From the NCBI RefSeq assembly GCF_932526225.1, contig NC_064044.1, positions 12,352,084 through 12,416,083 of the forward strand: a stretch of DNA of 64,000 nucleotides, in the 5' to 3' direction. Made by a program: the position numbers and the translations under genes. This document shows positions 14,701 to 26,839 of the stretch, one piece after another (the first letter of the stretch is position 1; every line of letters begins with the position of its first letter). The notes beneath the pieces are model-generated. The model did no database searches, was not told the origin of the DNA, and saw only the letters and a program-made list of their open reading frames with translations. The DNA is from Nematostella vectensis (lineage: Eukaryota; Cnidaria; Anthozoa; Actiniaria; Edwardsiidae).

Positions 14701-17700
14701 TACCTAGGGACCACCTGCACAGTGCGCCATGCACTAACACACTGCACCACACAACCTGTACCTAGGGACCACCTGCAAAGTGAGCCATGCAGTATCACAC
14801 TTCACCACACAAGCTGTACCTAGGGACCACCTGCACAGTGAGCCATGTACCAACACACTGCACCACACCAGCTGTACCTAGGGACCACCTGCACAGTGAG
14901 CCATACACCAACACACTGCACCACACAAGCTGTACCTAGGGACCACCTGCACAGTGCGCCATGCACTAACACACTGCACCACACAAGCTGTACCTAGGGA
15001 CCACCTGCAAAGTGAGCCATGTACCAACACACTGCACCACACCAGCTGTACCTAGGGACCACCTGCACAATGAGCCATACACCAACACACTGCGCCACAC
15101 AAGCTCTACCTAGAGACCACCTGCACAGTGCGCCATGCACTAACACACTGCAACACACAAGCTGTACCTAGGGAACACCTGCACAGTGCGCCATGCCCTA
15201 ATACACTGCACTACACAAGCTGTACCTAGGGACCACCTGCACAGTGAGCCATGCAGTATAACACTTCACCACACAAGCTGTACCTAGGGACCACCTGCAC
15301 AGTTAGCCATGTACCAACACACTGCACCACACCAGCTGTACTAGGGACCACCTGCACAGTGAGCCATACACCAACACACTGCACTACACAAGCTGTACCT
15401 AGGGACCACCTGCACAGTGCGCCATGCACTATCACGCTGCACCACACCAGCTGTACCTAGGGACCACCTGCACAGTGAGCCATACACCAACACACTGCAC
15501 CACACAAGCTGTACCTAGGGACCACTTGCACAGTGAGCCATGCACTAACACACTGCATCACACAAGATGTGCCTAGGGACCACCTGCACAGTGAGCCATG
15601 CACTAACACACTGCACCACACAAGCTGTACCTAGGGACCACCTGCACAGTGAGCCATACACCAACACACTGCGCCACACAAGCTCTATCTAGAGACCACC
15701 TGCACAGTGAGCCATGCACTAACACACTGCACTACACAAGCTGTACCTAGGGACCACCTGCACAGTGAGCCATGCACTATCACACTTCACCACACAAGCT
15801 GTACCTAGGGACCACCTGCACAGTGAGCCATGCACTATCACACTTCACCACACAAGCTGTACCTAGGGACCACCTGCACAGTGAGCCATGTACCAACACA
15901 CTGCACCACACCAGCTGTACCTAGCGACCACCTGCACAGTGAGCCATACACCAACACACTGCACCACACAAGCTGTACCTAGAAACCACCTGCACAGTGA
16001 GCCATACACCTACACACTGCATCACACAAGCTGTACAGTGAATCATGCACTAACACACTGCACCACACAAACTGAACCTAGGGACCACCTGCACAGTGAA
16101 ACATGCACTAACACACTGCATCACACAAGCTGTACCTAGGGACCACCTGCACAGTGCGCCATGCACTAACACACTGCACCACACAAGCTGTACCTAGGGA
16201 CCACCAGCACAGTGAGCCATGCACTAACACACTGCACTACACAAGCTGTACCTAGGGACCAACTGCACAGTGAGCCATGCAGTATCACACTTCACCACAC
16301 AAGCTGTACCTAGGGACCACCTGCACAGTGAGCCATGTACCAACACACTGCACCACACCAGCTGTACCTAGGGACCACCTGCACAGTGAGCCATACACCA
16401 ACACACTGCACCACACAAGCTGTACCTAGGGACCACCTGCACAGTGCGCCATGCACTAACACACTGCACCACACAAGCTGTACCTAGGGACCACCTGCAA
16501 AGTGAGCCATGCAGTATCACACTTCACCACACAAGCTGTACCTAGGGACCACCTGCACAGTGAGCCATGTACCAACACACTGCACCACACCAGCTGTACC
16601 TAGGGACCACCTGCACAGTGAGCCATACACCAACACACTGCACCACACAAGCTGTACCTAGGGACCACCTGCACAGTGCGCCATGCACTAACACACTGCA
16701 CCACACAAGCTGTACCTAGGGACGACCTGCAAAGTGAGCCATGTACCAACACACTGCACCACACCAGCTGTACCTAGGGACCACCTGCACAATGAGCCAT
16801 ACACCAACACACTGCGCCACACAAGCTCTACCTAGAGACCACCTGCACAGTGCGCCATGCACTAACACACTGCAACACACAAGCTGTACCTAGGGACCAC
16901 CTGCACAGTGCGCCATGCCCTAACACACTGCACCACACCAGCTGTACCTAGGGACCACCTGCACAATGAGCCATACACCAACACACTGCGCCACACAAGC
17001 TCTACCTAGAGACCACCTGCACAGTGCGCCATGCACTAACACACTGTAACACACAAGCTGTACCTAGAGACCACCTGCAAAGTGAGCCATGTACCAACAC
17101 ACTGCACCACACCAGCTGTACCTAGGGACCACCTGCACAATGAGCCATACACCAACACACTGCGCCACACAAGCTCTACCTAGAGACCACCTGCACAGTG
17201 CGCCATGCACTAACACACTGCAACACACAAGCTGTACCTAGGGACCACCTGCACAGTGCGCCATGCCCTAACACACTGCACCACACCAGCTGTACCTAGG
17301 GACCACCTGCACAGTGAGCCATGTACCAACACACTGCACTACACAAGCTGTACCTAGGGACCACCTGCACAGTGAGCCATGCAGTATAACACTTCACCAC
17401 ACAAGCTGTACCTAGGGACCACCTGCACAGTGAGCCATGTACCAACACACTGCACCACACCAGCTGTACTAGGGACCACCTGCACAGTGAGCCATACACC
17501 AACACACTGCACTACACAAGCTGTACCTAGGGACCACCTGCACAGTGCGCCATGCACTATCACGCTGCACCACACCAGCTGTACCTAGGGACCACCTGCA
17601 CAGTGAGCCATACACCAACACACTGCACCACACAAGCTGTACCTAGGGACCACCTGCACAGTGAGCCATGCACTAACACACTGCATCACACAAGATGTGC

Positions 17701-20700
17701 CTAGGGACCACCTGCACAGTGAGCCATGCACTAACACACTGCACCACACAAGCTGTACCTAGGGACCACCTGCACAGTGCGCCATGCACTAACACACTGC
17801 GCCACACAAGCTCTACCTAGAGACCACCTGCACAGTGAGCCATGCAATAACTCACTGCACTACACAAGCTGTACCTAGGGACCACCTGCACAGTGCGCCA
17901 TGCACTAACACACTGCACCACACAAGCTGTACCTAGGGACCACCTGCACAGTGAGTCACGCACTAACACACTGCACCACACAAGCTGTACCTAGGGACCA
18001 CCTGCACAGTGCGCCATGCACTAACACACTGCGCCACACAAGCTCTACCTAGAGACCACCTGCACAGTGAGCCATGCAATAACTCACTGCACCACACAAG
18101 CTGTACCTAGGGACCACCTGCACAGTGCGCCATGCACTAACACACTGCACTGCACTAGCTGTACCTAGGGACCACCTGCACAGTGAGCCATACACCAACA
18201 CACTGCACCACACAAGCTGTACCTAGGGACCACCTGCACAGTGAGCCATACACCAACACACTGCACCACACAAGCTGTACCTAGGGACCACCTGCACAGT
18301 GAGCCATGCACTAACACACTGCATCACACAAGATGTGCCTAGGGACCACCTGCACAGTGAGCCATGCACTAACACACTGCACCACACAAGCTGTACCTAG
18401 GGACCACCTGCACAGTGCGCCATGCACTAACACACTGCGCCACACAAGCTCTACCTAGAGACCACCTGCACAGTGAGCCATGCAATAACTCACTGCACCA
18501 CACAAGCTGTACCTAGGGACCACCTGCACAGTGGAACATGCACCAACACACTGCACCACACAAGCTGTACCTAGGGACCACCTGCACAGTGAGTCACGCA
18601 CTAACACACTGCACCACACAAGCTGTACCTAGGGACCACCTGCACAGTGCGCCATGCACTAACACACTGCGCCACACAAGCTCTACCTAGAGACCACCTG
18701 CACAGTGAGCCATGCAATAACTCACTGCAACACACAAGCTGTACCTAGGGACCACCTGCACAGTGCGCCATGCACTAACACACTGCACTGCACTAGCTGT
18801 ACCTAGGGACCACCTGCACAGTGAGCCATGCATTAACACGTTGCATCACACAAGCTGCTCCTAGAAACCACCTGCACAGTGAGCCATACACCTACACACT
18901 GCATCACACAAGCTGTACAGTGAATCATGCACTAACACACTGCACCACGCAAACTGAACCTAGGGACCACCTGCACAGTGAAACATGCACTAACACACTG
19001 CATCACACAAGCTGTACCTAGGGACCACCTGCACAGTGAGCCATGCACTAACACACTGCACCACACAAGCTGTTCCTAGAAACCACCTGCACAGTGAGCC
19101 ATACACCTACACACTGCATCACACAAGCTGTACAGTGAATCATGCACTAACACACTGCAACACACAAACTGAACCTAGGGACCACCTGCACAGTGAAACA
19201 TGCACTAACACACTGCACCACACAAGCTGTATCTAGGGACCACCTGCACAGTGAGCCATGGTCAAACACACTGCACCACACAAGCTGTACCTAGGGACCA
19301 CCTGCACAGTGAGCCATGCACTAACACACTGCACCACACAAGCTGTTCCTAGGGACCACCTGCACAGTGGAACATGCACCAACACACTGCACCACACAAG
19401 CTGTACCTAGGGACCACCTGCACAGTGCGCCATGCACTAACACACTGCGCCACACAAGCTCTACCTAGAGACCACCTGCACAGTGAGCCATGCAATAACT
19501 CACTGCACCACACAAGCTGTACCTAGGGACCACCTGCACAGTGAGCCATGCACTAACACACTGCACTGCACTAGCTGTACCTAGGGACCACCTGCACAGT
19601 GAGCCATGCATTAACACGTTGCATCACACAAGCTGTTCCTAGAAACCACCTGCACAGTGAGCCATACACCTACACACTGCATCACACAAGCTGTACAGTG
19701 AATCATGCACTAACACACTGCACCACGCAAACTGAACCTAGGGACCACCTGCACAGTGAAACATGCACTAACACACTGCATCACACAAGCTGTACCTAGG
19801 GACCACCTGCACAGTGAGCCATGCACTAACACACTGCACCACACAAGCTGTTCCTAGAAACCACCTGCACAGTGAGCCATACACCTACACACTGCATCAC
19901 ACAAGCTGTACAGTGAATCATGCACTAACACACTGCAACACACAAACTGAACCTAGGGACCACCTGCACAGTGAAACATGCACTAACACACTGCATCACA
20001 CAAGCTGTACCTAGGGACCACCTGCACAGTGCGCCATGCACTAACACACTGCACCACACAAGCTGTACCTAGGGACCACCTGCACAGTGAGCCATGCACT
20101 AACACACTGCACCACACAAGCTGTTCCTAGGGACCACCTGCACAGTGGAACATGCACCAACACACTGCACCACACAAGCTGTACCTAGGGACCACCTGCA
20201 CAGTGGAACATGCAATAACACACTGCACCACACAAGCTGTACCTAGAGACCACCTGCACAGTGAGCCATGCACTAACACACTGCATCACACCAGCTGTAC
20301 CTAGGAACCACCTGTACAGTGAGCATATTGGAGGGGAGGGGGGCACATGCCCACAGTGACCCACTCCCTTCTACTGCTCTGAGAAGTGACCCATGGGCTA
20401 AGAAAGCAAAGAAGCTGTTTTATCGCCAAAGATAATCAGATACTACTAGTTCTTTAGTTCATTTTCTTGTTTCATTTATTTCTTTAGGCTTTAATTGAGA
20501 CATGTTTGTTAGACGCCGCGGAGGACGCCGAGGCCAAAGTGTTTTACGATAAGATGACGGGCGATTACTGGAGATATCTGGCGGAAATCTACAGCGGCAA
20601 ACAACAAAAGGGTGCGTAAGCATAGGATGGTAGGGTAGAGGGGATGAATGGTTATGATAGTAATGGATGGTTACGGTAGTGATGATTTAAAGATGATAAT

Positions 20701-23700
20701 GGTGGTGAGGATGAAATTGTAGATGATGGCGATGGTGGTGATGCTGATTGTTATGGTGATGGAGATGGCGATGACGATAAAAGATGATACACCAAAGTCA
20801 CCAAAGAAACAGAAACAGAGAAACGCAAGAGTACTTCATCGACCCCCGTCGCAAAGAAACAAAAAGGCAAAGAAACGTAGAATCAAGAAGAGAGAAAGAA
20901 AGCACGAAGTGGCGCCATTGTTTGACTCTTAGCCAGAAAGTAGACCTGATAAGAGACCACCAGCGTAGTAAGGAAAGCACAAGGAAACTAGCAGAAAAAA
21001 TACAATTGCGGGAAGACGCAAGTAATCTCAATCCTGAAAAACAAAGACAGCATTTTAAAGGCATGGTCAAAAAATGCTACCAGTGCTTCTAAACGAACGA
21101 ACTCTGAGAAATTCGAGAAAATCAATAACTTACTATGGGATTGGTATGTGAGAGCTCGCCAAGCAAATGTCCCAGTCGACGGACCAATGCTCAGAGAGGA
21201 GGCTAGAATTATCGCCGAAAAGCTAGTGGATACTACATTCAAAGGCACAGATGGTTGGCGCTCAAAGTGGAAGCAGCGCCACAATTTCGCTCAAATGAAC
21301 ATTGCTAGTGAGGAGGGGGATGTGCGTCTGGAAACCATCGAAAGCTGGGACGAGAGAGTTAAGGAGCTAATGCGCGATTATCAGCCATCTGACGTGTGGA
21401 ATATGGATGAAACGGGCACAATGTGGAAGGCACTTCCCGATAAATCCTTGTCAGAGAAGGGGAAACGGTGTAAAGGGGGACAACATGCCAAACAAAGAAT
21501 TACAGCAGCTACTTTTCGTAAATGCAGCGGGGAAGGGGGGGGGGGGGGAGGGGGGAAGAAGAGCCAATACTTATTGGCAAAAGCAAAAAGCCACGTTGCT
21601 TTGCAAAACTGCCATTTCCCATCCATGTGGCACCCAGTACTTTTACAATGCCAAGGCGTGGATGAAGTCCGACATTATGATCACTGTTCTGAAAAACGAA
21701 AAGATGAAACGTGCAGGTCGGCATATCATTTTGTTTATCGACAATGCGCCATCCCAAAAGTTTGAAAAACATGTTCTCAAACATCAAGGTTGAGTTCCTC
21801 CCCGCGAATACAACTTCACGGACCCAGCCGTTAGACGCTGGAATACGCCTCAGGCGTAAGCTTTTGCGGCATGTCGCCGCGGCGAGATTAATAATAAGAA
21901 ATCCGCCATTGAAATTGAGAAGGGCGTCAATCTTCTAATGGCTATTAGGTGGATGGCGAATGCATGGGACGAGCTGGAGCCCGAGATCATAACAAGGTGT
22001 TTAAAGCACGTCGGTATGTATCCCGAACATAATGAAATTTCGATGACGATCCCTTTGCTGGCGAGGAGATGTTAGAGATGAAAGAGCTCTTAGCTAAAAT
22101 CTCGGAATCTTCTGGGGAGGGTCTTGATCTCGACGAACAGGCAAGCACCGGTTGATATCACGTCGCCGAACTGGAGGAAGGATCTGCGCTTCTAAAAGAC
22201 GACGATATCAACGAAGAAAACGATGATAGTGAAGATGAGATTGAGGACGCGGAGACATTCCCCTCAGGCAACCTGAAATTGCAAGCGCCGAAGGTTGTCT
22301 TATCCATGTAAATAAGTTATTGGACTTTTCTTTGTGGCAAAACAATGAGAAGCTTACTGCGCTCTTCGTAGCCGCCAAAGATATTCTTATTGACGAAAAG
22401 CTTAAGTCCTCGATGCAAACGAGCATAACGAGCTACTTTGCGTAGAATTAATTAATCACTCTCATGATGAGAACAATACCTCGTTTTGCGAACATTTTCA
22501 CAACATGGTTCCATAGATTTATGAGTCAGTTATTTCAAGTTTGTTTTGTTCACAGTTGTAGTTCTTGTAGTGATTGTATAAATATTAAAGAAAGATAAAT
22601 CTGTAGAAATATGGTTGCGTGCCGTTGAAATGCACTTTCTTTGTAGATGTTTTCAGTCAAATTTTCCCATTAAAATCAAGCAATAAACCAAAATATTACA
22701 GCGTTGTTATTATCACGATAATTTTTAGGTCCATTTTAATTAAGCTCCCGTAAGCGACCAACACCTATTGTTCAAGTTTTTGACGCCCAGTGGTCGCTTA
22801 TGAGAGCAAGCTCTCGTAAAAGACCAGCTCCGTTAACGACCACAAATTTCATTTCCCAAGATGGTCGCTTACGAGAGCTTCAACTGTAATTTCCTTTTGT
22901 ACGATAGCTACATAATTATTTGCTTTTTTTATATTGAGATGTTTGTCTCCCCTGAGCTAACGAGAACAGTGCAATTGGAAAGCCCTGTGTGACGAAATCG
23001 ATTCATTTTAAAGTGTGCATCAGATTTTTTAAAGGAAGCCCTTTCCAGATCATGAAAAATACGCCGAATGAGTAACCGGTTTATAAGGATGGCGAAAATA
23101 TGATTGAAATGCTGGTTTGTAGATAGTTATGGTACTGCTGTTGAACATGAAGATGCGTGTGATAATTATGATGCAAGTGATAATTATAATGCGTGTGGTA
23201 ATTATGATGCGTGTGATATTGACAATTGGTATGATGATGATGGTAATACACACCTATTTCAATAAAGGTGGTCAGTGCAAATGGCAAATGGCGACTGGCA
23301 AAGGGCAGTTCTACGACCGAAAGTAACCTTGCGTCTCGAAAAATATGGATAAATTAAAACAATTTTCCATTAAAGGTTAGCAATGCTTGCCTCTGGTATT
23401 GCTGGACTTCATTTAACTCCTTTAATGTTACGAATAATTAGTACCCGTAAGCCATTTACGATTCGCCATTTGCACTGAAAACCTTTCGTGAAATAGGTGT
23501 ATGTAATGATAATGACGATGCATGTGACGATAATGTTGATGATGACGACGCTTGTGATGACGATGACGCCGATCGGCGTGATGATACCGAAAATGGATGT
23601 GATGATGATCATGCGTGTGACGATGAGGACGACGATTGTTGAAGTAGTATATGGTGGATATTTCAAATGGATAAATCGCTGGTAATCAGTGTGTCCATTC

Positions 23701-25385
23701 TTCATACCCCAATTGAATGAATTTTCATAGCCCTATACCCCTTCCACCGGAATTTCCACCGCCTGAAGTTAGGCGGAAGTGTTTGTATGATAAGCAGGTG
23801 TTTAGTCTCTGGAAAGTGGCTGTTTGTAATGGTAATGATGGCAATATTGTTCTTAATAAATGACGCAAACCTACCTGGTTCGACAGAAGCGGCAGAGCGG
23901 AGCCTGGGGGCGTATAAACATGCGTCATCAACAGCAGCAGAGTACCTAAGCCCAACTGACCCAATCCGGCTTGGCCTTGCGCTAAATTTCGCGGTATTCT
24001 ACAAAGAGATCTTGAACGAGGCTGAGATGGCGATCATGCACAGTAAACAGGTATCCAGTGAGCCGCAAGCGGAATTATGTCTGTATATATCTATAGCGAG
24101 ATCATCTCAAATAGCAGCTCTGATAACCGGCAATAGGAACCTTAAGCAACCAAAACCGTAGATAGCCGCAGACGTTCGTTTTGCGCGAGTGTACGTTCCA
24201 TTTACGGTTTGAACTACGTGACTAAGGTCCCTAATCCGTGTGTGATTCCCGTGTATGATGTCCGTGTGTGATTCCTGTGTAGGACTTACGTTTGTGGTTT
24301 CCTTGTGTAAAGTTGATTTCCGTGTGTAAATTTAGTGTGTGATGTCCGTGTGTGATTCCCATGTGTAATTCCCGTGTATGATTTCCGTTTGTAAATTTAG
24401 TGTGTGATTTCCGTGTGTTATTGCCGTATGTGATCTCCTTGTGTGATGTCCGTGTGTAATTCCCACGCATGATTTCAGTGTGTGATCTCTTTCTTCGTGT
24501 CCAGGCGTACGCGGCCGCCTTGCCTGAGATGGACAGCTTGTCAGAGGAAGTGTACAGAGACAGCAACCTCATAATGCACTTGCTGAACGATAACATTACC
24601 GTACGTATACAAACATTACTAGACATGTAACTGTACGCAAATCACGAATAAGGCTGCACCCGAGAATCCCACGCAAATCACGAATAAGGCTGCACTCGAG
24701 AATCCCGTGTCGTGACACGCAGTGGCTTCATCTCTGAAGCCATGTTAGTTTTTACACATAAGTAAGAATGCTAAAGCATATCTTTATTTGCGCTCATTTG
24801 CTTATGTGCTCGGTACCCATGAAGCACTGCGGGTTTCGACACATGGATTCTCGAGTGCAACGTTATCTGAAATAGGCATATCAAGTGTGACGTCATATCG
24901 GTAACATTACCGTACGTATACAAACATTACTAGACATTACTGTACGCAAATCACGAATAAGGCTGCACTCGAGAATCCCATGTCGTGACACGCAGTGGCT
25001 TCATCTCTGAAGCCATGTTAGTTTTTACACATAAGTAAGAATGCTAAAGCATATCTTTATTTGCGCTCATTTGCTTATGTACTCGGTACCCACGAAGCAC
25101 TGCGGGTTACGACACATGGATTCTCGAGTGCAACGTTATCTGAAATAGGCATATCAAGTGTGACGTCATATCGGTTAAGACTGAGCTAATAGTAGTGGAA
25201 TTATGTGTTCCATGTGAACTAATTTCCAAACATGTCTGACGAAGCTGTAAATCTGCATGTTATCTAAACCAGATATAACGAAACTTTTGTAATTTATGTA
25301 ATACAACATTGTTTTTGTATTATTTTAAACTGAAAGAAAAACTGTTTTTTTTATTTCTTTTTTTCAGATTTGGATGGAAGAATAG
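11750..25385 (+). CDS. Divergent 14-3-3 protein (gene 2) with giant first intron
   Basis: Five coding exons: 11750-12055, 20488-20611, 23887-24050, 24505-24600 and 25368-25385. Joined they give 235 residues with all phases consistent. Intron positions and phases equal those of the other two 14-3-3 genes here. The binding-pocket residues are kept (K51, R58, R131, Y132 in DYWRY), as is [20 protein letters not shown]. It is otherwise divergent: the usual RSSWR is RFAWR, so the regulatory serine equivalent to Ser58 of mammalian zeta is lost. An insertion GRYIRDSQ follows in the third helix, and the C-terminal tail is cut to IWMEE. Intron 1 (8.4 kb) is mostly a 58-bp minisatellite, intron 2 holds a Tigger relic and a MITE, and intron 4 a tandem duplication. 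Pocket conservation suggests a functional phosphopeptide binder; expression is unknown. Confidence 0.85.
12800..20325. repeat. 7.5 kb minisatellite, 58-bp unit, with higher-order repeats
   Basis: A tandem array of roughly 130 copies of a 58-bp unit inside intron 1 of 14-3-3 gene 2. Typical pieces of the unit are CACACAAGCTGTACCTAGGG and ACCACCTGCACAGTGAGCCA. A 41-bp short variant lacks 17 bp (CCTAGGGACCACCTGCA). Larger blocks recur: segments near 14166 recur 1722 bp later, segments near 15251 recur 2128 bp later, and segments near 18821 recur 778 bp later. These equal 29x58+41-1, 36x58+41-1 and 12x58+2x41, so whole multi-unit blocks were duplicated. Every full unit carries a CACCTG E-box and a CCTAGG palindrome. 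Short ORFs in it are by-products of the repeat. Confidence 0.97.
20330..20390. mobile_element. MITE end fragment bordering the 58-bp array
   Basis: The sequence right after the array (GCACATGCCCACAGTGACCCACTCCCTTCTACTGCTCTG, in two overlapping pieces) resembles the right end of the element at 39885-40026, which reads CAGTGACCCACCCCCTGCTA. Only one end is visible, so it is a fragment. Confidence 0.35.
20640..20790. repeat. GAT/GGT-rich simple repeat
   Basis: Imperfect GATGGTGATGATG-type simple sequence just 3' of exon 2 of 14-3-3 gene 2 and bordering the Tigger relic. Similar tracts occur at 23120-23240, 23500-23640 and 25975-26265. Confidence 0.6.
20790..22888 (+). mobile_element. Tigger/pogo-family DNA transposon relic, 5' truncated
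   Basis: Frameshifted pieces of a pogo-type transposase run left to right. They comprise a psq-type helix-turn-helix (LTLSQKVDLIRDHQRSKEST, about 20925-20985); a CENP-B-type DNA-binding piece plus the first catalytic Asp (DVWNMDETG, about 21390-21420); a second piece (RHIILFIDNAPSQ, about 21718-21757) that switches frame to LPANTTSRTQPLDAGI; and a C-terminus ending QTSITSYFA just before the stop at about 22443. The right terminal inverted repeat ends at 22886 (on the minus strand it reads CAGTTGAAGCTCTCGTAAG) followed by the expected TA. Subterminal copies of CTCTCGTAA or TGGTCGCTTA occur. No matching left end is found, and a poly-G tract breaks the ORF. It lies in intron 2 of 14-3-3 gene 2. 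Confidence 0.85.
23250..23500. mobile_element. 251-bp MITE, family A copy 1
   Basis: Ends are inverted repeats: ACACCTATTTCAATAAAGG on the left, and CCTTTCGTGAAATAGGTGT on the right. The similarity continues inward through CAGTGCAAATGGC / GCCATTTGCACTG. A second copy lies at 58576-58825. It sits in intron 2 of 14-3-3 gene 2 and codes for nothing. Confidence 0.75.
24691..24859. mobile_element. MITE with ~33-bp inverted ends, copy in first duplicate
   Basis: Left end TGCACTCGAGAATCC and right end GGATTCTCGAGTGCA are perfect inverted repeats; similarity extends inward across CGACACGCAGTG-like sequence. A copy at 24964-25132 arose by the surrounding tandem duplication rather than a second insertion. 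Confidence 0.7.
24964..25132. mobile_element. MITE with ~33-bp inverted ends, copy in second duplicate
   Basis: Same element as at 24691-24859, with the same flanks on both sides, which shows it was carried along in the 311-bp duplication. Confidence 0.7.
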
Positions 25386-26839
25386 TCTATCATAGGTCCC
25401 AATAGGCATAGCTGATCACTAAAGCTCTTTATAATTATCTATATCAAACTATAGAATTGTTAGTCTTGGTTATAGACAAAAACGGATTAGTGTAAAGGTC
25501 AAACCAATACCAACAAACAACAGGCGTAAATTTTTCCTAAACAGCTCCAAACTTCAGTTCGGTGTTAACAGGCGTGTTCCCAGGATTGGCCGGGGGGGGG
25601 GGGGGGGGGGGGGGTGCGCTGTTATAGGTATCATAAAGAAAAAGCGTAGTGTTTGAGAATTCCTTAAAAAGGAATGACCCACTGGTCATCCTGGTGTATG
25701 TGACGTAAGGAGGGCATGGGTCTACTGTGGATCGCGTAAAAATATCCAACACTTGGACAAACATCTCTAACATTAAAGGTTTGTTAGCCTAGCCTACTAA
25801 TGATGGCAATCGTAATTGCTCGAATAAGCACTTCCTTCAAATATACGTCTAGTGTAAAGGAAAAAAGCGCCTTCATCGAATAAACACCTCCCCAAATAAT
25901 CGCCTCGCTTAAGAGAATTAATATGAATCAGTGCCTCCCCCGAGTACTAACCATGCCAAAACGTTATTAAATCATCATTAAAATGATGTTGATGATAATG
26001 ATGGTATAATGATGGTGGTGGGGTTGATGATGATTATGATGATAAAAATGATGGTGATGATGGTGGTGGTGGTGGTGATAATGGTGGTGATGGTGGTGGT
26101 GATGATGATGACTATGACTATAATGATGTCGTGATGATGGTGATAATGATGGTGGTGGTGGTGATGATGATTATGATGATTATGAAAATGATGGTGGTGG
26201 TGGTGATAGTGGTGGTGATGATTATGATGGTGGTGGTGATGATTATGATGGTGGTGGTAATGTGTTGAGGAGCACGTCTGACCTTTTATTAAGGAAGCCC
26301 AATAAACACTTTTCTAGAGTAAAATTCAAAATTTGTAAATTATTTTCTTAGCATGAAAACTTAAGACTCTTAAGGCCTTTCTTTCTTCCAATTAAAAAGT
26401 TGATAAATCTTCCTGTGTCTTCTTGGGTCAAATCACAAACCTATCAGAAAAAGATAACATGTTTTGCTAAATTGCATAATTCTCTTCAGATCACTAACTT
26501 TAAACTTAAGCGACGGAAGTTTTGTATAGTATGTATAGTATGTGTACCCACCAGAAGATCAGTTGTATTGAATTGATTTTGTCGTATTTATTTAGGCATA
26601 ATTTAAATTCTTGTAAGAATAGCGAAAATGTATTAATGGAAATTTTCTTCATGACCCGCTGAGGTATAAATAAAACAATGTCAAATAGCTCATCTAAATT
26701 CCGACACAGTTGATTTCCCATTTAACATAAGCGTCAGCTAAAACATCCACATCACACTCCTTAATAGCAAACTAATCATATTTAGCTTTACTCTGTTGAA
26801 AGGGGAGCGATTTATCAAAGATAATTTTTCTTATTTAGA
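25386..26839. other. Intergenic region between 14-3-3 genes 2 and 3
   Basis: No exon found. It contains a long poly-G run (about 25591-25614) next to CAGGCGTGTTCCCAGGAT, which resembles one end of the G/C-core MITEs, and a GAT/GGT simple repeat at about 25975-26265. The ATG of 14-3-3 gene 3 at 26840 is directly preceded by TTATTTAG, a possible 3' splice site, so a non-coding first exon may exist. Confidence 0.4.

Larger units (their letters stand above)
24591..25190. repeat. 311-bp tandem duplication covering a 14-3-3 splice donor and a MITE
   Basis: The segment starting TAACATTACCGTACGTATAC at 24591 recurs at 24902. The first ten bases are the end of exon 4 of 14-3-3 gene 2 and the next are its GT splice donor, so the duplication copied the exon end plus donor into the intron. 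Inside each unit is a small inverted-repeat element. A further 34-bp local duplication (CGCAAATCACGAATAAGGCT) occurs in the first unit. Confidence 0.9.

Noticed and set aside
12800-20325. CRISPR-like appearance of regularly spaced repeats
   Set aside because: There are no unique spacers; the whole 58-bp unit repeats and the setting is a eukaryotic intron.
21381-21793. Overlapping ORFs on both strands near the poly-G tract
   Set aside because: They are frameshifted or antisense readings of the broken Tigger transposase.
23050-23705. Met/Ile/Val- and His/Tyr-rich ORFs on both strands
   Set aside because: They are translations of GAT/GTGTGATAAT simple repeats and a MITE.
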